Shown here piece by piece: positions 24,288-35,700 of a stretch of DNA of 64,000 bases. The translations under genes and the position numbers were made by a program. The stretch is taken from the NCBI GenBank assembly GCA_023091665.1, contig JALJCQ010000004.1:1364001-1428000 (forward strand). The letters run 5' to 3'. The notes beneath the pieces were generated by a model. The model did not search any database. It was not told where the DNA came from and saw only the letters and a list, made by a program, of their open reading frames with translations. This DNA is from Pythium myriotylum (Eukaryota > Oomycota > Peronosporomycetes > Pythiales > Pythiaceae). Within the stretch, counting starts at the first letter, position 1; every line of letters begins with the position of its first letter.

Positions 24288-27065
24288 TTAATTGACTGAT
24301 CCGTAGTTGAAGGTGCGTCGCTTGACCCGCGAGCTGTAGAGTGGCTTTGGCGTAGCGTTAATCGCGCTCTTGATCGCCTCGGTCGCATCGACTTGCTCAG
24401 TCTTCGAGCTCTGCGTCGTGATAACGAGCGCTGTACCCCCCATCACGAGCACGGCTCCAACGAGTGTCATGATGCCAGGAACAGCATCGACGCCTGCAAT
24501 GATACCCATGACGTTCGCCACGATTGGCTCGAGGAGACACACAACCGAGATCACGATGGGATCGAAATACTTCATGACGCTGATGTAGCCCATGGTGCCG
24601 ATGAGGTCGACGATGAACACCAAGTAGAACGCAATGAGCAAGCGGTCGGTACGAAAGTTGAGCCACCCGAAGACACCATGCATCGGGTCCCTAGAGAAGC
24701 TGACGTCGGCGCCTGAGACCAAGAGGGTCGTCAGCAGACACACTGCCGAAATGCCAGTGAGGCAGCTGATGAAAAGAACCAGGTCCATCTTGGCTCGCAT
24801 CTTCTTGGCCAACATGAAGTACGCGGCACCTCCAAGCGCGCCAACTAGCGCGATGATGTCACCGTAGGCCGATGGGGGCGTCACGTTTTCTCCACCGGTT
24901 GCAGTGGCGTCCATTGCAGTGATAGCACCTCCGATCACGCCAATCGCGGCACCCGCGCCTTCAAATGCTGCGACAGCCTGGCCTAACAACAGCTTCACTC
25001 CAACGATTAGCAGCGAGTGTGCATTGTTGAACAGCGTTGCGTGGCCGACCGACGTATAGTCGAGCGAAATAGCGTAAGATGCGAGGTAGAACGAGTACGA
25101 CATGCCAGTGAGGAGCATGGTGACCACGAGCTCACGCGAGAATTCAGGTGGGCCATTGCCTCGACGCATCGAGATCATGGCGAGCACAAAGGAGACTATG
25201 GATGTTCCACTTTGACGCCATACGAGCTTGAGTAGCGGAGAAACACCTTCTTCCATGTCGAGCGCTACGCCAACGGACGAAACGGTAAGCAGACTCGTGA
25301 GCAGTAGCAGATAGCCGATGAGCGGCGCACGACGCTTGACAACAACCGTGACCTCCAGGCTATCATCATAACCACGCGTCTCGAGCGAGATCTGTTGAAT
25401 ATCGCTCGGCAGCGGCGGCAGAATCTGGTGCCGCGTTGACGTCGGAGTCTTTACGTGTCGAGGCGTTACAATCTCTTTGCCTGGCACGGCAAGCATGAAC
25501 TGCGACCCTCCACTGGCAGGCGTTGTCGGGTCAGATGACGCGCTCATTTCAATTAAATAGGCGTGATGGGAGCTCGGCGTCATCGCAAGCTGGTCGATTG
25601 TTCTCGACGCCTCATCGTCCATTGGAAACGAAATCACGAACGAGTCTTCGACACCAGCTTCCATGAACGACATCCCTCGCGACAACCCGGAACGTGCTGA
25701 TCCGAGGAACGTCGACCGACGCGACAGCAAGAGCGGCGTTGAACTTTCGATGTCGATACGAACATTGCTGTTCTCATCTTCGGCGTCGTCTTTGTAATCG
25801 GCGTTCGTGACACCGACGATGAAGCCGTCAAACATTTTCCTCGAATCTGTCGAACCGGCGACTCGCAGGGACGTATCTTGGTCGACTGCGGAAACCCCGA
25901 TGACGACGTTCTTCTTCAGAGACGGATCGTCATTGAACACTTCGGCGGGTGTCGTCGCCAGAAACACCGTCCACGGGGAAAGCACTGCCATGCCGTCGCT
26001 GTCCTTAGTGTAAGCGAGCTGTTCCTCCGTCTCGATACTGAACCAAGTCTCTCCCTGAGTCGGCGCGTAGGCGAGCTTGTTGTACTTGGTGAAGAAGCTC
26101 AGCGCGTCAGCGAGCGAGAAGTAACTCTTCTTGCTGGCGAGCTCCTCCAAAGCATCGAAGATCGCGACGGAGCTCACGAAGAGACCGGCGTCGATTGCAT
26201 CGTACTGCGCCAGCTCGCGGCCAATCTTGGTGATCTTCTCCTTGCCCAGTTGCACCTTGACGGTGGTCGCGGGCAGCCCAACCAAACCCACGACGTCGGT
26301 CTCCACGAGCACGCACGCGACATTCTCCTGGAGCTCAAAGTTCATGAACCGCGAGATGATCGACTTGTCAAAGATGTGGTCGGCCGTGTGGATCAGGAAA
26401 GGCCCACGCGGGAAGAACCCGCGCGCCGCGAGAATGGACCGCGCGTGGCCGTCGACGTTGTCCTCGCCGAGGTCCAAGAACTCGATGACCATCTTGTTGT
26501 AGAACGGCGTCTTCTTGACCGCCTGGACGATCTTGGCGCCGCCGGCGGCCACCGAGATGACGACGCGCTCGATGCCGGCCGCGTAGAGCTGCGTGAGGAT
26601 GTGGGCGATGATGGTCTGCGAGCCGAGCGGGATGAGGCACTTGGGCGTCTCGTCCGAGTCCAAGCTGGTCGGGCGCGCGGCGGCCGTGAGCAGCACTTGC
26701 TTGCAGAGCGCGCGCGCGGCCGACGGCGTGGTCGCGGGGCCGCCGCCGAGCCGGTGGGTCGTGGACGACGGCGCCGAGACCGAGACGAACGAGGAGCGGC
26801 GGCGGTCGATGGGCTCGAAGCTGGGCAGCGGCGCGAGCTCGGCGGCGTCGTCGGCGCGCTGGCCGACGGCCTCGAAGGGCACGTTCTCGCCGGCGTCGAC
26901 GATGACGCCGTGCATCTCCGAGAGCGTCGGGTGGTTCTGGAAGCCCGAGACGAGCTCATCCTGGCGGATGTGGAGCAGCTCGCTGAGGCGCTGGAGGTCG
27001 AGCGCGTAGACCGAGGCCGGGACCTCGGCCTGGAGCTCCGTGGGGCGGCGCTGCTGCACGACCAT
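24288..27065 (-). CDS. Nucleotidyltransferase fused to EamA/DMT transporter (LicC-LicB-like)
   Basis: An intronless frame of 925 residues from the ATG at 27065; the open frame continues upstream but the divergent gene starts nearby. Residues about 120-350 form an NTP-transferase (MobA/LicC-like) domain: VLLTAAARPTSLDSDETPK, CLIPLGSQTIIAHIL, AAGIERVVISV, FLIHTADHIFD and DAIDAGLFVSSVAIFDALEE. Residues about 580-885 form ten predicted membrane helices in the EamA drug/metabolite transporter pattern (for example AAYFMLAKKMRAKMDLVLF, MKYFDPIVISVVCLLEPIV). Residues 360-570 are a polar, serine-rich linker. In bacteria, LicC makes CDP-choline from phosphocholine and LicB, an EamA-type permease, imports choline. 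One chain carrying both kinds of domain suggests uptake coupled to nucleotide activation, but choline as substrate is only an inference. The glycine-rich loop is degenerate. Confidence 0.8.
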   Translation of the reverse strand: MVVQQRRPTELQAEVPASVYALDLQRLSELLHIRQDELVSGFQNHPTLSEMHGVIVDAGENVPFEAVGQRADDAAELAPLPSFEPIDRRRSSFVSVSAPSSTTHRLGGGPATTPSAARALCKQVLLTAAARPTSLDSDETPKCLIPLGSQTIIAHILTQLYAAGIERVVISVAAGGAKIVQAVKKTPFYNKMVIEFLDLGEDNVDGHARSILAARGFFPRGPFLIHTADHIFDKSIISRFMNFELQENVACVLVETDVVGLVGLPATTVKVQLGKEKITKIGRELAQYDAIDAGLFVSSVAIFDALEELASKKSYFSLADALSFFTKYNKLAYAPTQGETWFSIETEEQLAYTKDSDGMAVLSPWTVFLATTPAEVFNDDPSLKKNVVIGVSAVDQDTSLRVAGSTDSRKMFDGFIVGVTNADYKDDAEDENSNVRIDIESSTPLLLSRRSTFLGSARSGLSRGMSFMEAGVEDSFVISFPMDDEASRTIDQLAMTPSSHHAYLIEMSASSDPTTPASGGSQFMLAVPGKEIVTPRHVKTPTSTRHQILPPLPSDIQQISLETRGYDDSLEVTVVVKRRAPLIGYLLLLTSLLTVSSVGVALDMEEGVSPLLKLVWRQSGTSIVSFVLAMISMRRGNGPPEFSRELVVTMLLTGMSYSFYLASYAISLDYTSVGHATLFNNAHSLLIVGVKLLLGQAVAAFEGAGAAIGVIGGAITAMDATATGGENVTPPSAYGDIIALVGALGGAAYFMLAKKMRAKMDLVLFISCLTGISAVCLLTTLLVSGADVSFSRDPMHGVFGWLNFRTDRLLIAFYLVFIVDLIGTMGYISVMKYFDPIVISVVCLLEPIVANVMGIIAGVDAVPGIMTLVGAVLVMGGTALVITTQSSKTEQVDATEAIKSAINATPKPLYSSRVKRRTFNYGSVN

Positions 27066-27301
27066 GGCGGGCCAGTCGCCGGATGGCAGCCTCGCGGATC
27101 CCTTCCCTCCGTTTCGGCGCCGGTGGAGGTCGCGCGAACGAGCGCAAACACAGGTCGGTCGCACGAAGGTTGCGCGACACAGAAAGAAGGGGCGCGGAAT
27201 GTGGACCGAAGGTCGCGCAACCCGAAAGGTAGCCATCTTGCTCGTTGAAGCTGGACGCATCGGATCCCGAGGGGTCTCCCTTCGATCAAGATCGAGAGAA
27301 T

Positions 27302-30300
27302 ATGGACGCAGCGAGCACGAGCGTCGGCGAGCCCTCGGCCACTGGGGAGCGAGAGCTCGTCGAGATCCTCAGCCAGGCCCCCGTCACGCGGCTCGAGACG
27401 ACGGCTCTCCGGCTCGGAGAGCGAGACCTCTTCACGCTCGCGCAATGCCCGGCGCCGCCGCACGCTCGCGCCCACGCCGTGCTGTCGGCCCTTCAGGTTG
27501 TTCTGCTGTCCATGTCTCTCGCTCACCAGCAGACGCAGGGTCTCTTGCGTCTCTCACCGTGGCCCCTGCTGAGGCTCGAAGTCCTCGCAGCGATTGATTC
27601 GATCTGGCGGAAAATGTGGAAACGGCTCGCCCGGCTGCGACGGCCTTCCGGTCACTCTCGTCGCAAGCCACTCGCAAACGCGCAAGTGCGATTCGTGCTG
27701 CAGCAGGTTCTGAAACCTGGCGTCGAGAGTCAGACGGAAGCATGGGAAGGCATTCTACACCTCTACAATCGCGTCAGCGCAAGCGTCGAATCACTCGCCT
27801 GCTATGTGTTGCTATGCGCGTACTACTCGATCTTCCCACCGAAGCACGCACCATCACCCATAAAGACAGTCAAAGCAAACGTTTTGCAGCAACAAATGTC
27901 GAGATGTCGTCGGGGTGGAGCAGGAAAGATCGAGGTAGATGATCAGCGCGCGGAGACAGCTCTCGCAGGCGCTAGGCAAACGTGGAGGTGTGGTCTAAAA
28001 CGCCATGGACGGTACTTCCTCTTCCGCGCCTCAATCTCGCAACCACTTTCGTCTTCCGGGCAAGTCCCAGATGGAGAGTACTCGGTATCTGCGCTGGACT
28101 GTCGTCACAGCGCGTTTGACTGGCAACTCCATGTCCCAAACTCCTTAAAACGAGGCGATAGAATGGAGCACCAACGCAACAGCCCATACGCCAACTCTTG
28201 GACAAAAAAACGGTCGGTGTCAAACGCAGTCATCACAGTTCTGGCCGGGAATATCCGCGCTTGGGAAGCTTCAACGACCATGAGCCTACTCCTCCAGGTC
28301 GCCCTGTTAGATGACATGTTCTCGCCACTTCAAATCGGACTCCACTCACCCACCAAAAGACCTCAGCTCTCGAAGCAAATGCTACTAGCCACTCTGCCGT
28401 CGAAAGATCTCCGCATTGCAGCTCATGTCATTGTCGTGGCTTCGCAACATCTTGAACTGCACCTTCTGGCTGTTGGGAGTCTTGTGATTTGCGGCGTGAA
28501 TGAAACGGTCTCCACCATTCGCCGTCACGTGTATGCTCGTTTGGGCGTTCTTCGCATGAACCTTCCCTACGAGTATGAGTTCCTCTTCTTTTTGGGACGC
28601 TGTACTCTTCCGCGTGAGGAAGAAACATGGAGGCCCGCGCTGGAGCTTCTGCCGCTGGTCGTCATCTGTGTGGAACAATCACGAACATCTTTACCCTTTA
28701 CAAACAAAACCCAACACTGGCATCCGTGGCTACCGGCGATCGCGGACCTCCAGACAAAGCTCAGGCACGAACTCGCAACATACGTAGCCCCACCGCTCGA
28801 CCTTGACTCGGTTTTGCAGACATCGCCTGTTGAAGTGTCTTTATTTCGTCTGAACCAGTCCATTGCGTCTCATCCATTCACATTGTGTGGGTTGTCAACG
28901 GTGGACACCTTGATTGCTCTCTTCGTTCAATGGACAGCATTCGTGCAGTTTCAGCAGCTGCATGACACAACTTCTATCTACCAGGCTAGCAATCTCACAA
29001 AAAAACGGGCTCCTCGACGTAGGAGCAGGTTGTTCGAACAAGAAGGCGAAGAAATGTGTTTGCGCCCTCAGCCTTCACCGTGGGAAGCGGAGTTGCTTTC
29101 GCTTCCCCGAGCAAGATTTCACCCAGACGAAGAGTATCTTCGTCCTCTCTATGCATCATTCACCTTTGAAACTCGAACCGAGGCGACTTTAATCACGCCA
29201 TATTATGACGAAGTGTTGGTCTTGTCACAGCCCAATGCAATCCCGATCCGCCTAGCTGTCGAGAATGAGGAGTGTATAATCCACATCTCCTCTGTCACAA
29301 AAGTCCAAAGTTCGCAAAGAAGCTTCTCTCAAATCGGTGAAATTTATGCTGTGACGTTTGTTCGCGACTTCTCATGCCCACTTGAGATGTTAGCGACCAT
29401 GAGAAACGCTTTTGTTTGGGAAGTTGTTCCTCTCCGAGCAAATGCGAGACAGTCTCAAAGGTTAACGCCGCCGTTGTGGCTCCGCGACGTTCTCCGCCAC
29501 GTAATCCATCCTACGTGGGATTTCCACGACCGCGCCCTCTCCTCATGGCCATACTCAGATAGATATTTTCACGTCGGAGTTCCTCACTTCTTCATCGAGA
29601 AACTCGTAGAGACCACGTTTTGGAGTCGCGAGATCGACTGGCGGTGTCAATACGGCAAGTGTAATGTCTTTGAGGAGATACTTCGCCCGAAGTATGACGC
29701 CCTATGCCACTCGCATCCTCCGTCGTGCTCGATCGACAGCGTCAAGTTCAGCAAGTTTCTTCGTGAGTGCGGCCTCCAGCCGGCATTCTTGTCAGTCGGT
29801 GATGTTGCATATCTCTTCGCGAAGAATCGCGCCAAAGGATCAATGTACGAGATGATTTACGATGGTTTCGTTGATTCGATTGAGTGGATTGCATGTCGCG
29901 TGACATCACCAGGAGCCGACGGATGCAACTCACTCCAAATCCGTGAGTTTTGTCTGGAGTGGCTTATTCGAGCACCTAGTGTGAGTGAGATTTGGCAGCG
30001 TGTGATCAATCAGTGGCGTATCCAAGAGAAAGTGCGCTTTATGGAGAAAACAGCAATAATCTACTGCGCCGCAACTCGAATCCAAGCCAACTGGAAGCGC
30101 TTCGTTACACGAAAACGTCTCATCGCGACCCTCTCGCGTATGAGAGAGCAACGTCGAGCTGCGGTGAAGATGCAGAGTGTCTATAAGATGCGCAAGCAGC
30201 GGCACTGTTACAGCAGGCTGAAGGCGTACGCCATCCGAACCCAGCTCCTCATCCGAGCGAGGCGCTGCCTCCGGCGTCTTCGTGTTGAGCACGCGGAGTT

Positions 30301-32648
30301 CGTCGAGCGCATGCGAAGACGGCTCCAACGGTGGATGCATCAGCGACTTCGGATTCTGCGGTGTTGGAAGTCAATCAATGCTGCATGGCTAGCGCGTCAC
30401 TCTAGAATCCAAGAAAAACGCAGTCGACGACTGAGTGCTGGAGTCTTTCAGCTAGAGACTCGTCGGTATAGCATCAGTCTGTATCGAGCTGCTAACACGT
30501 CAAACCACTCGGACCTGACGCTGCGAGAAGCGCATTACGAGCTTGAGATTCTCGAACCAAACACGAGCTGGTTCAGATCGGTTCAAGTGTCAACTGTGAC
30601 TCTTGAAACACTCGTGGAAGAAGAGTGTCGTAGCTGTAGGGTGTCCAACGTACCCCCGATGTGCTCAAATCGGTGGAAACTGCGGGTTCTCGTTGGAAGA
30701 CTACAATTGAAGTCACTTCGATCAGCGAGCGGCGATGCGAGAATTCGATTCCAGCCACTGGATGAGTGTACCATCCGAATTTATCGAGATCCTCTCGAGA
30801 CATCCCTCGGACGTGTGAGTTTGTTAGCCGCCGGTCTCCTGACTTCTTGATTCTGACTTTGCGTCACTTTTGCAGCTTATTTATCAGGGCAACGTGCGGG
30901 AATGCGAAGAGATAAGATCAAATTCATCATACCGACCACGCTTTGTCCGGCTCCTGTTACGATCCCATGACTTCGCGGTAATCGTGTACTCGCCCGAATC
31001 TTCGTTCAAGAGACGCCTCGTTGTCACTGCATCCTTCGTTCACAACGTCTTTCGGGTGGCTCGTTTACATGCGTTGACGTTTGTCGAAGGCATTGTCCCT
31101 GACAAGATGGAAGCACGAGCAGTCGTGGTTGACCTACTCACTCGCCAACCCGGCAAGCTGGTCGCGATACGAACTTTGCTCAGGTATCTTGAGCAGTACG
31201 GAACGAAGACCCCATCACGCGACATGATGGCTGAAGAAGTCGAGAGGCGCCTTCGCGAACGGCAAGAGGCGATTGAGCACGCTAAACTTGCTGAGCGTCA
31301 GCGGTTCGTGGCTCTCGTCGTGATTGTGCAGACTAATGTGCGTCGAATTCTCTCGGTTAGGCGCGTTCAGCGACTTGCCTTAAGTGTGTACACGAAATCG
31401 TTCGATCCGAAGCAGCATCGACTGGTCTATCAATATCGACGAGTGCATGATGTGCTCACATACGAGAGTAAACCTTCCACCCTCCGAGACTTGGACGTCG
31501 GTCCCCCAGTAGATGAGTGGATTGAAAATGAGGATGCGCTATTGTCAGGGGTACGCTTTTTCAATCCGATGCGAGGCGTTTTCAGCTCCATCAATAGCCT
31601 CCAGGCAGTAGTGAGGCTGCAGCGATGGTTCCGAAGAACGATGTGGACCGGCGCTCTTCCTGCTTGGAATCTGCGATGTCTCACCCAGGCACTGCTCTTT
31701 CATCACCAAATTCAGCCACCAGAGGATGAGACTGACCCCCGTCAGCTTGAGAAGGTTACCAACTACGCGTTGCAGCGGCATGTGCTTCATCACGATGTGA
31801 GCTGGTGCTCGAGCTAGTGGAAAACTCACGCGATAACGGGTGTCGCTACTCCGTCTGTAGTACAAAGCTGCCCTTGCTCTATACGAGTCTGCATTGAAGG
31901 TAAGGTACCACTTTTCGCATTTATGCCCTGAGCTGAGTTAGGTTTGATTGTTGCGTTGCTCAGATCTCACAGAACCATGCTCCAGCCCTCGTTGGACTTG
32001 CGATCCTGCTGATATACACGTGTCGTTATCCTCCTAAGCAGACATGGGCACGAGGGTTACAGCTCCTTGATACCGCACGCATCACCGACCCGAACCTCTC
32101 GATATCGCTGCAATATATTGAACAGAACTGCTTTCGCTGGGCGATGTATCTTCACCCGACCAACGCACACGTACGTGGCGCATCTTCTCTGGCTGGTCTG
32201 CAATGGCACGGTGACTGCTATTATTTATAAGGCAATGGGCAACTTAGCGTTGTATTATCAGTGCGTCCGGGAAGATTTTGACAGAGCAGAACTTCTTTAT
32301 CGCCGGGCAATTGATCTTGATGCGTCCAGCGAGTGGGTTGTGGAGAACTACCTTCGACTCCAGCGTGAGCGGACCCCTGAAGGCATATACAGTGCTGCTG
32401 GACCGAGCAAGATCTCAATCTGGAGGGCTCAGGTGGGGTGTGCACTGCCTTGGCTCTGTGCCGACAAATGCCTGACACTTCGTGGCTCGTCTATCGACAT
32501 AGGAGGTGCGAAGAGTTGGCGATTGGAGAGAATTAGAGGATACTGGAGCCAGATATGCCTCAGCGGCCCGTTTCTCACAGAATACGATAACTGGTCAATG
32601 CATGTGGACGACGCCGCAATAGACAATCCTACATCCTTAATATTATGA
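27302..32648 (+). CDS. Large IQ-motif protein with C-terminal TPR-like region
   Basis: Five exons: 27302-30814, 30876-31796, 31861-31899, 31964-32170, 32232-32648; 1,698 residues. The start is the ATG at 27302; the frame is open upstream but without ATG. Calmodulin-binding IQ-like segments lie at about 30060-30400 (ATRIQANWKRFVTRKRL, AVKMQSVYKMRKQR) and again at about 31300 and 31600 (VIVQTNVRRI, VVRLQRWFRRTMW). The last three exons encode TPR-like helices: YKAALALYESALK, then NHAPALVGLAILLIYTCR, then AMGNLALYYQCVREDFDRAE with LLYRRAIDLDAS. The final 80 codons may be replaced by another exon, because a GTGGGG donor follows RAQ at about 32433. Proteins with this mixture are typical of flagellated protists; the precise role is unknown. 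It shares a 236-bp promoter region with the nucleotidyltransferase fusion. Confidence 0.75.
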
Positions 32649-32783
32649 GCCTTGCACTGGACGAGACGGTTGCCACGAAAATGTGAACTAGCCAAATGTG
32701 CAGACGTTCTGACCAGCTCCTAAGCTGCGATTTATCGTTTATTACACTCTAGTTTGACCTTCACAACTTCATCCGTGTGATAA

Positions 32784-35700
32784 TTATGATACGAGTTGAG
32801 GATATCCCACCCCAAATTGTGTCTTTACGTCTTCGCAAAGAAGGATAATTGATCGCGCCAACCCCACAGACGTGGAGCACGTTGTATGCGCTGCAATCCA
32901 CGAGAGCTTGGACTTCAGCTGAGCACTCGCGAGCACTTTCGCTACCGAAGTCCACGCTTTATCGTCCCCGGGCAGTTGAAGTTTGGGCCGATTTGCGAGA
33001 ACGACCAAACCTAACGATCTGAGCAGGCGCAACTGAACAACCTCATCAACACTAGGGTTGAGTGAAGATCCTCCGTCGAAAGGAGTGAGCACCAAGTGAA
33101 CGACTCGAGGTGTGCTAGAGACAAGACTCCAGCCAAGCTGAACGATGCGATCAAGCATCAGAACTAGGAAATGATTCCACCGACCGCTGCGAGAAGAGCA
33201 TGACGCGATGCGCTGATGAACGAACTCCCCAACTTCGTGCAAAGGTTGGTAATTTCGACGCTTGAGCACCAACTTCGACAAATCCGCAAAATCTATAGCG
33301 ACTTCGGGCTGTTGCCGACTATCCGTGTCAGAATTTGCATACACTTCCGAAGAACAACCACAGCAAAAGCGACTGCAAGTCTTGAGTAGGCCCCAAATCA
33401 ACACATCACAAAATTCCTTGTGTGTCGTCGACACAGCATCGAGGAGTTGGAGAACTCCATGTCTAGTCGCCGTCAGTCGAACACGATAGCCCACAGTAAT
33501 AAGGGCATCCACGGTAGAAGGCGTCCAAAGAACGCGCCACTCGTCTCGATTTGCTGTTCCGAGATCCACGTAGCTCTTCATGATCTGGAGTGCTTCATTT
33601 ACTTCGACATCTTCAGCTTCGCTGATCAACTCGATGATGACCCTATCCATCTTTCTGCGCCTTAGTAGGTGGTCTCGCACGAAAACTCCGATTATATCAG
33701 CTCTCTCAGCCAATCCAGACAGAGTCCGCAACAGAGGGAGTCTCGGACGATATTTGATCACGGACAGACCTGCTTTGCTTCGTTCTGCACGGACCGATAA
33801 CTGGTCGGCAAGCACTGCACCGATGGCATTTTGAACTTTCTCCGCGATTGGAGAGCTCTTCGATATGCTAGATGCTGCGGCAAATACAGCCTCATAAATA
33901 GTCGACGCAACTTCGCCTAGAGGGTCTTGCGTCGCAACCTTGATGATCCGAACAATCCTTGATAGAAACTGTGGTGCATCCGTTCGACGCAACACAACCT
34001 CGACATAGTGCTTGATAAACTGGCGAGAGAAGAGCACGAAGGAGGTGTCAATCGCGGACAAAATCGAATCCCCATTTCCGCCGATGGAGAGCAACGTGGC
34101 AACGATGCCCCAAGCATAGCTCCAGGGGACAAGGACGCGCGGATCACACCACTGCTCTGCCCATCCACGTACGAAGGCTGCTCCAGAATCGCCTGGTATT
34201 CCTCGCAAGAAGTCGAGTAGCAACCGAAGTTGAACGACTACACCAGCCTCAGCATGCTTCTCGTTTGATGAGACGTTACCAACAACCACCGACTCACCCA
34301 GCGTTTCAGAAGAGGAGCTTTGGGCCTGGAGTTCCTCAATTTCGCTTTTAGCAACACCTCCAAAGAGCACCCAGGCGTGTTTGACGAGCAAATTTTCTAA
34401 CACCCTCCGCGATTCAGCCTTCATGGCAAACGACAGCATGTGCTTCATGAACCAATTAGTCTTCTTCACACTGAGGCGGGAACAGTTCGTAACCGTCAGA
34501 CTGATAACATTCTCTGTGGCTTCTTCTCGCGATCTCGCGAGACGTTCTTCTGACGCAATCCATGCTTCGATCAACTCGGCAGTGTGATTTGGTCGTCCGA
34601 AGAAGATCTCGAATGCTTCGCAAGCGACCTGGGACTCTCGAATACCTGAATATTTAGTGTCCTGAACCAACTTTATAATCAAAGCCATCGACAGTCTGCA
34701 GGTTTCCCCCTCAGAATGCCTCAAAGCTTGCCTCTCTTCTCGCAATAGCTCAAACACTTGGTCAAGGGGGTCTTGAACACTCCATCCTCTGAGTTCTGGC
34801 TTCGGGTCAACAAGTGGGTGAAGTAGAGCATCCCACATTGCTGCGAGCACGCCATCGCTACAGCAAGATGCACATGAGGCAATCCAAGGACTCAGCATAA
34901 ACTTTTCCGTATTGCGTTCCAAAAGCAAACGCAGTACCGTCAAGCATGCTAGATTGTGTCGGGCTTGATCTTTTTTCAGTATGCTTCCATGCCGCGCAGC
35001 GCTGCATCGCCGGGCAAAAGCCTCGACCACAGGATACTTGGATGGGTTCGCTGATTCCCCCGTCTTTTGCAATCGGTGAATAATTGACTTCAGCATCCGC
35101 TCCATCATTTCTGGACGTTTGAACACGAAGGCTGCAAGCACCTCGTCAAGTATTGTCGGGTAGGTACACGGATAGTACGCATTGAGCAGCGTTGTGATCT
35201 CTTGCAAGAAAACCTGGTCATCTAGCCCTGCTCTGTTGATCCAATTGTCAACATGACTTGCTATCAGCTTCTTGATCATTTCTGGTCTTAGTCGTGCTTC
35301 AATGCGGTCGACGAGTCCTTGAGGAATGAGGTTGAACGTATCTACAGTGAATCTCAACATGTCGATCTCATCGTCAGCGCTGGCAGTCGCTCGGCGACTT
35401 GAAGATCTCGTGCCGCTGCGCTCCACAGTCTCCCCGTTGTTATGCCTTCGTCTTCGCTTGGATTCGCGAGCGCCGTTCCTGCTGCTGTTGCTGGCTTCTT
35501 TCGTTCGAGTGAGAGACGGGAAGAACACGTCGTACACAGACATGGTTCCGCTGGCAATGGATCGGCTATTCCACGTGGAGGCGCCGTTGGTCGCCTTGGG
35601 CGTCGAAGTCGCAGAAGCGGGTTCGGTCTTGGGGGTGGAGTTACTTGCTTCCCCACTGGCGGCAGCCGCTTGCGCGGCCGCGGCTTTCCGCCTTCGTTCC

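Noticed and set aside
25878..27248. 456-codon plus-strand frame across the transferase-transporter fusion
   Set aside because: Antisense shadow of a GC-rich gene, with arginine/glycine-rich translation and no motifs.
26393..27526. 377-codon minus-strand frame
   Set aside because: Out-of-frame reading of the same region; the long serine/arginine run is typical of a shifted GC-rich coding sequence.
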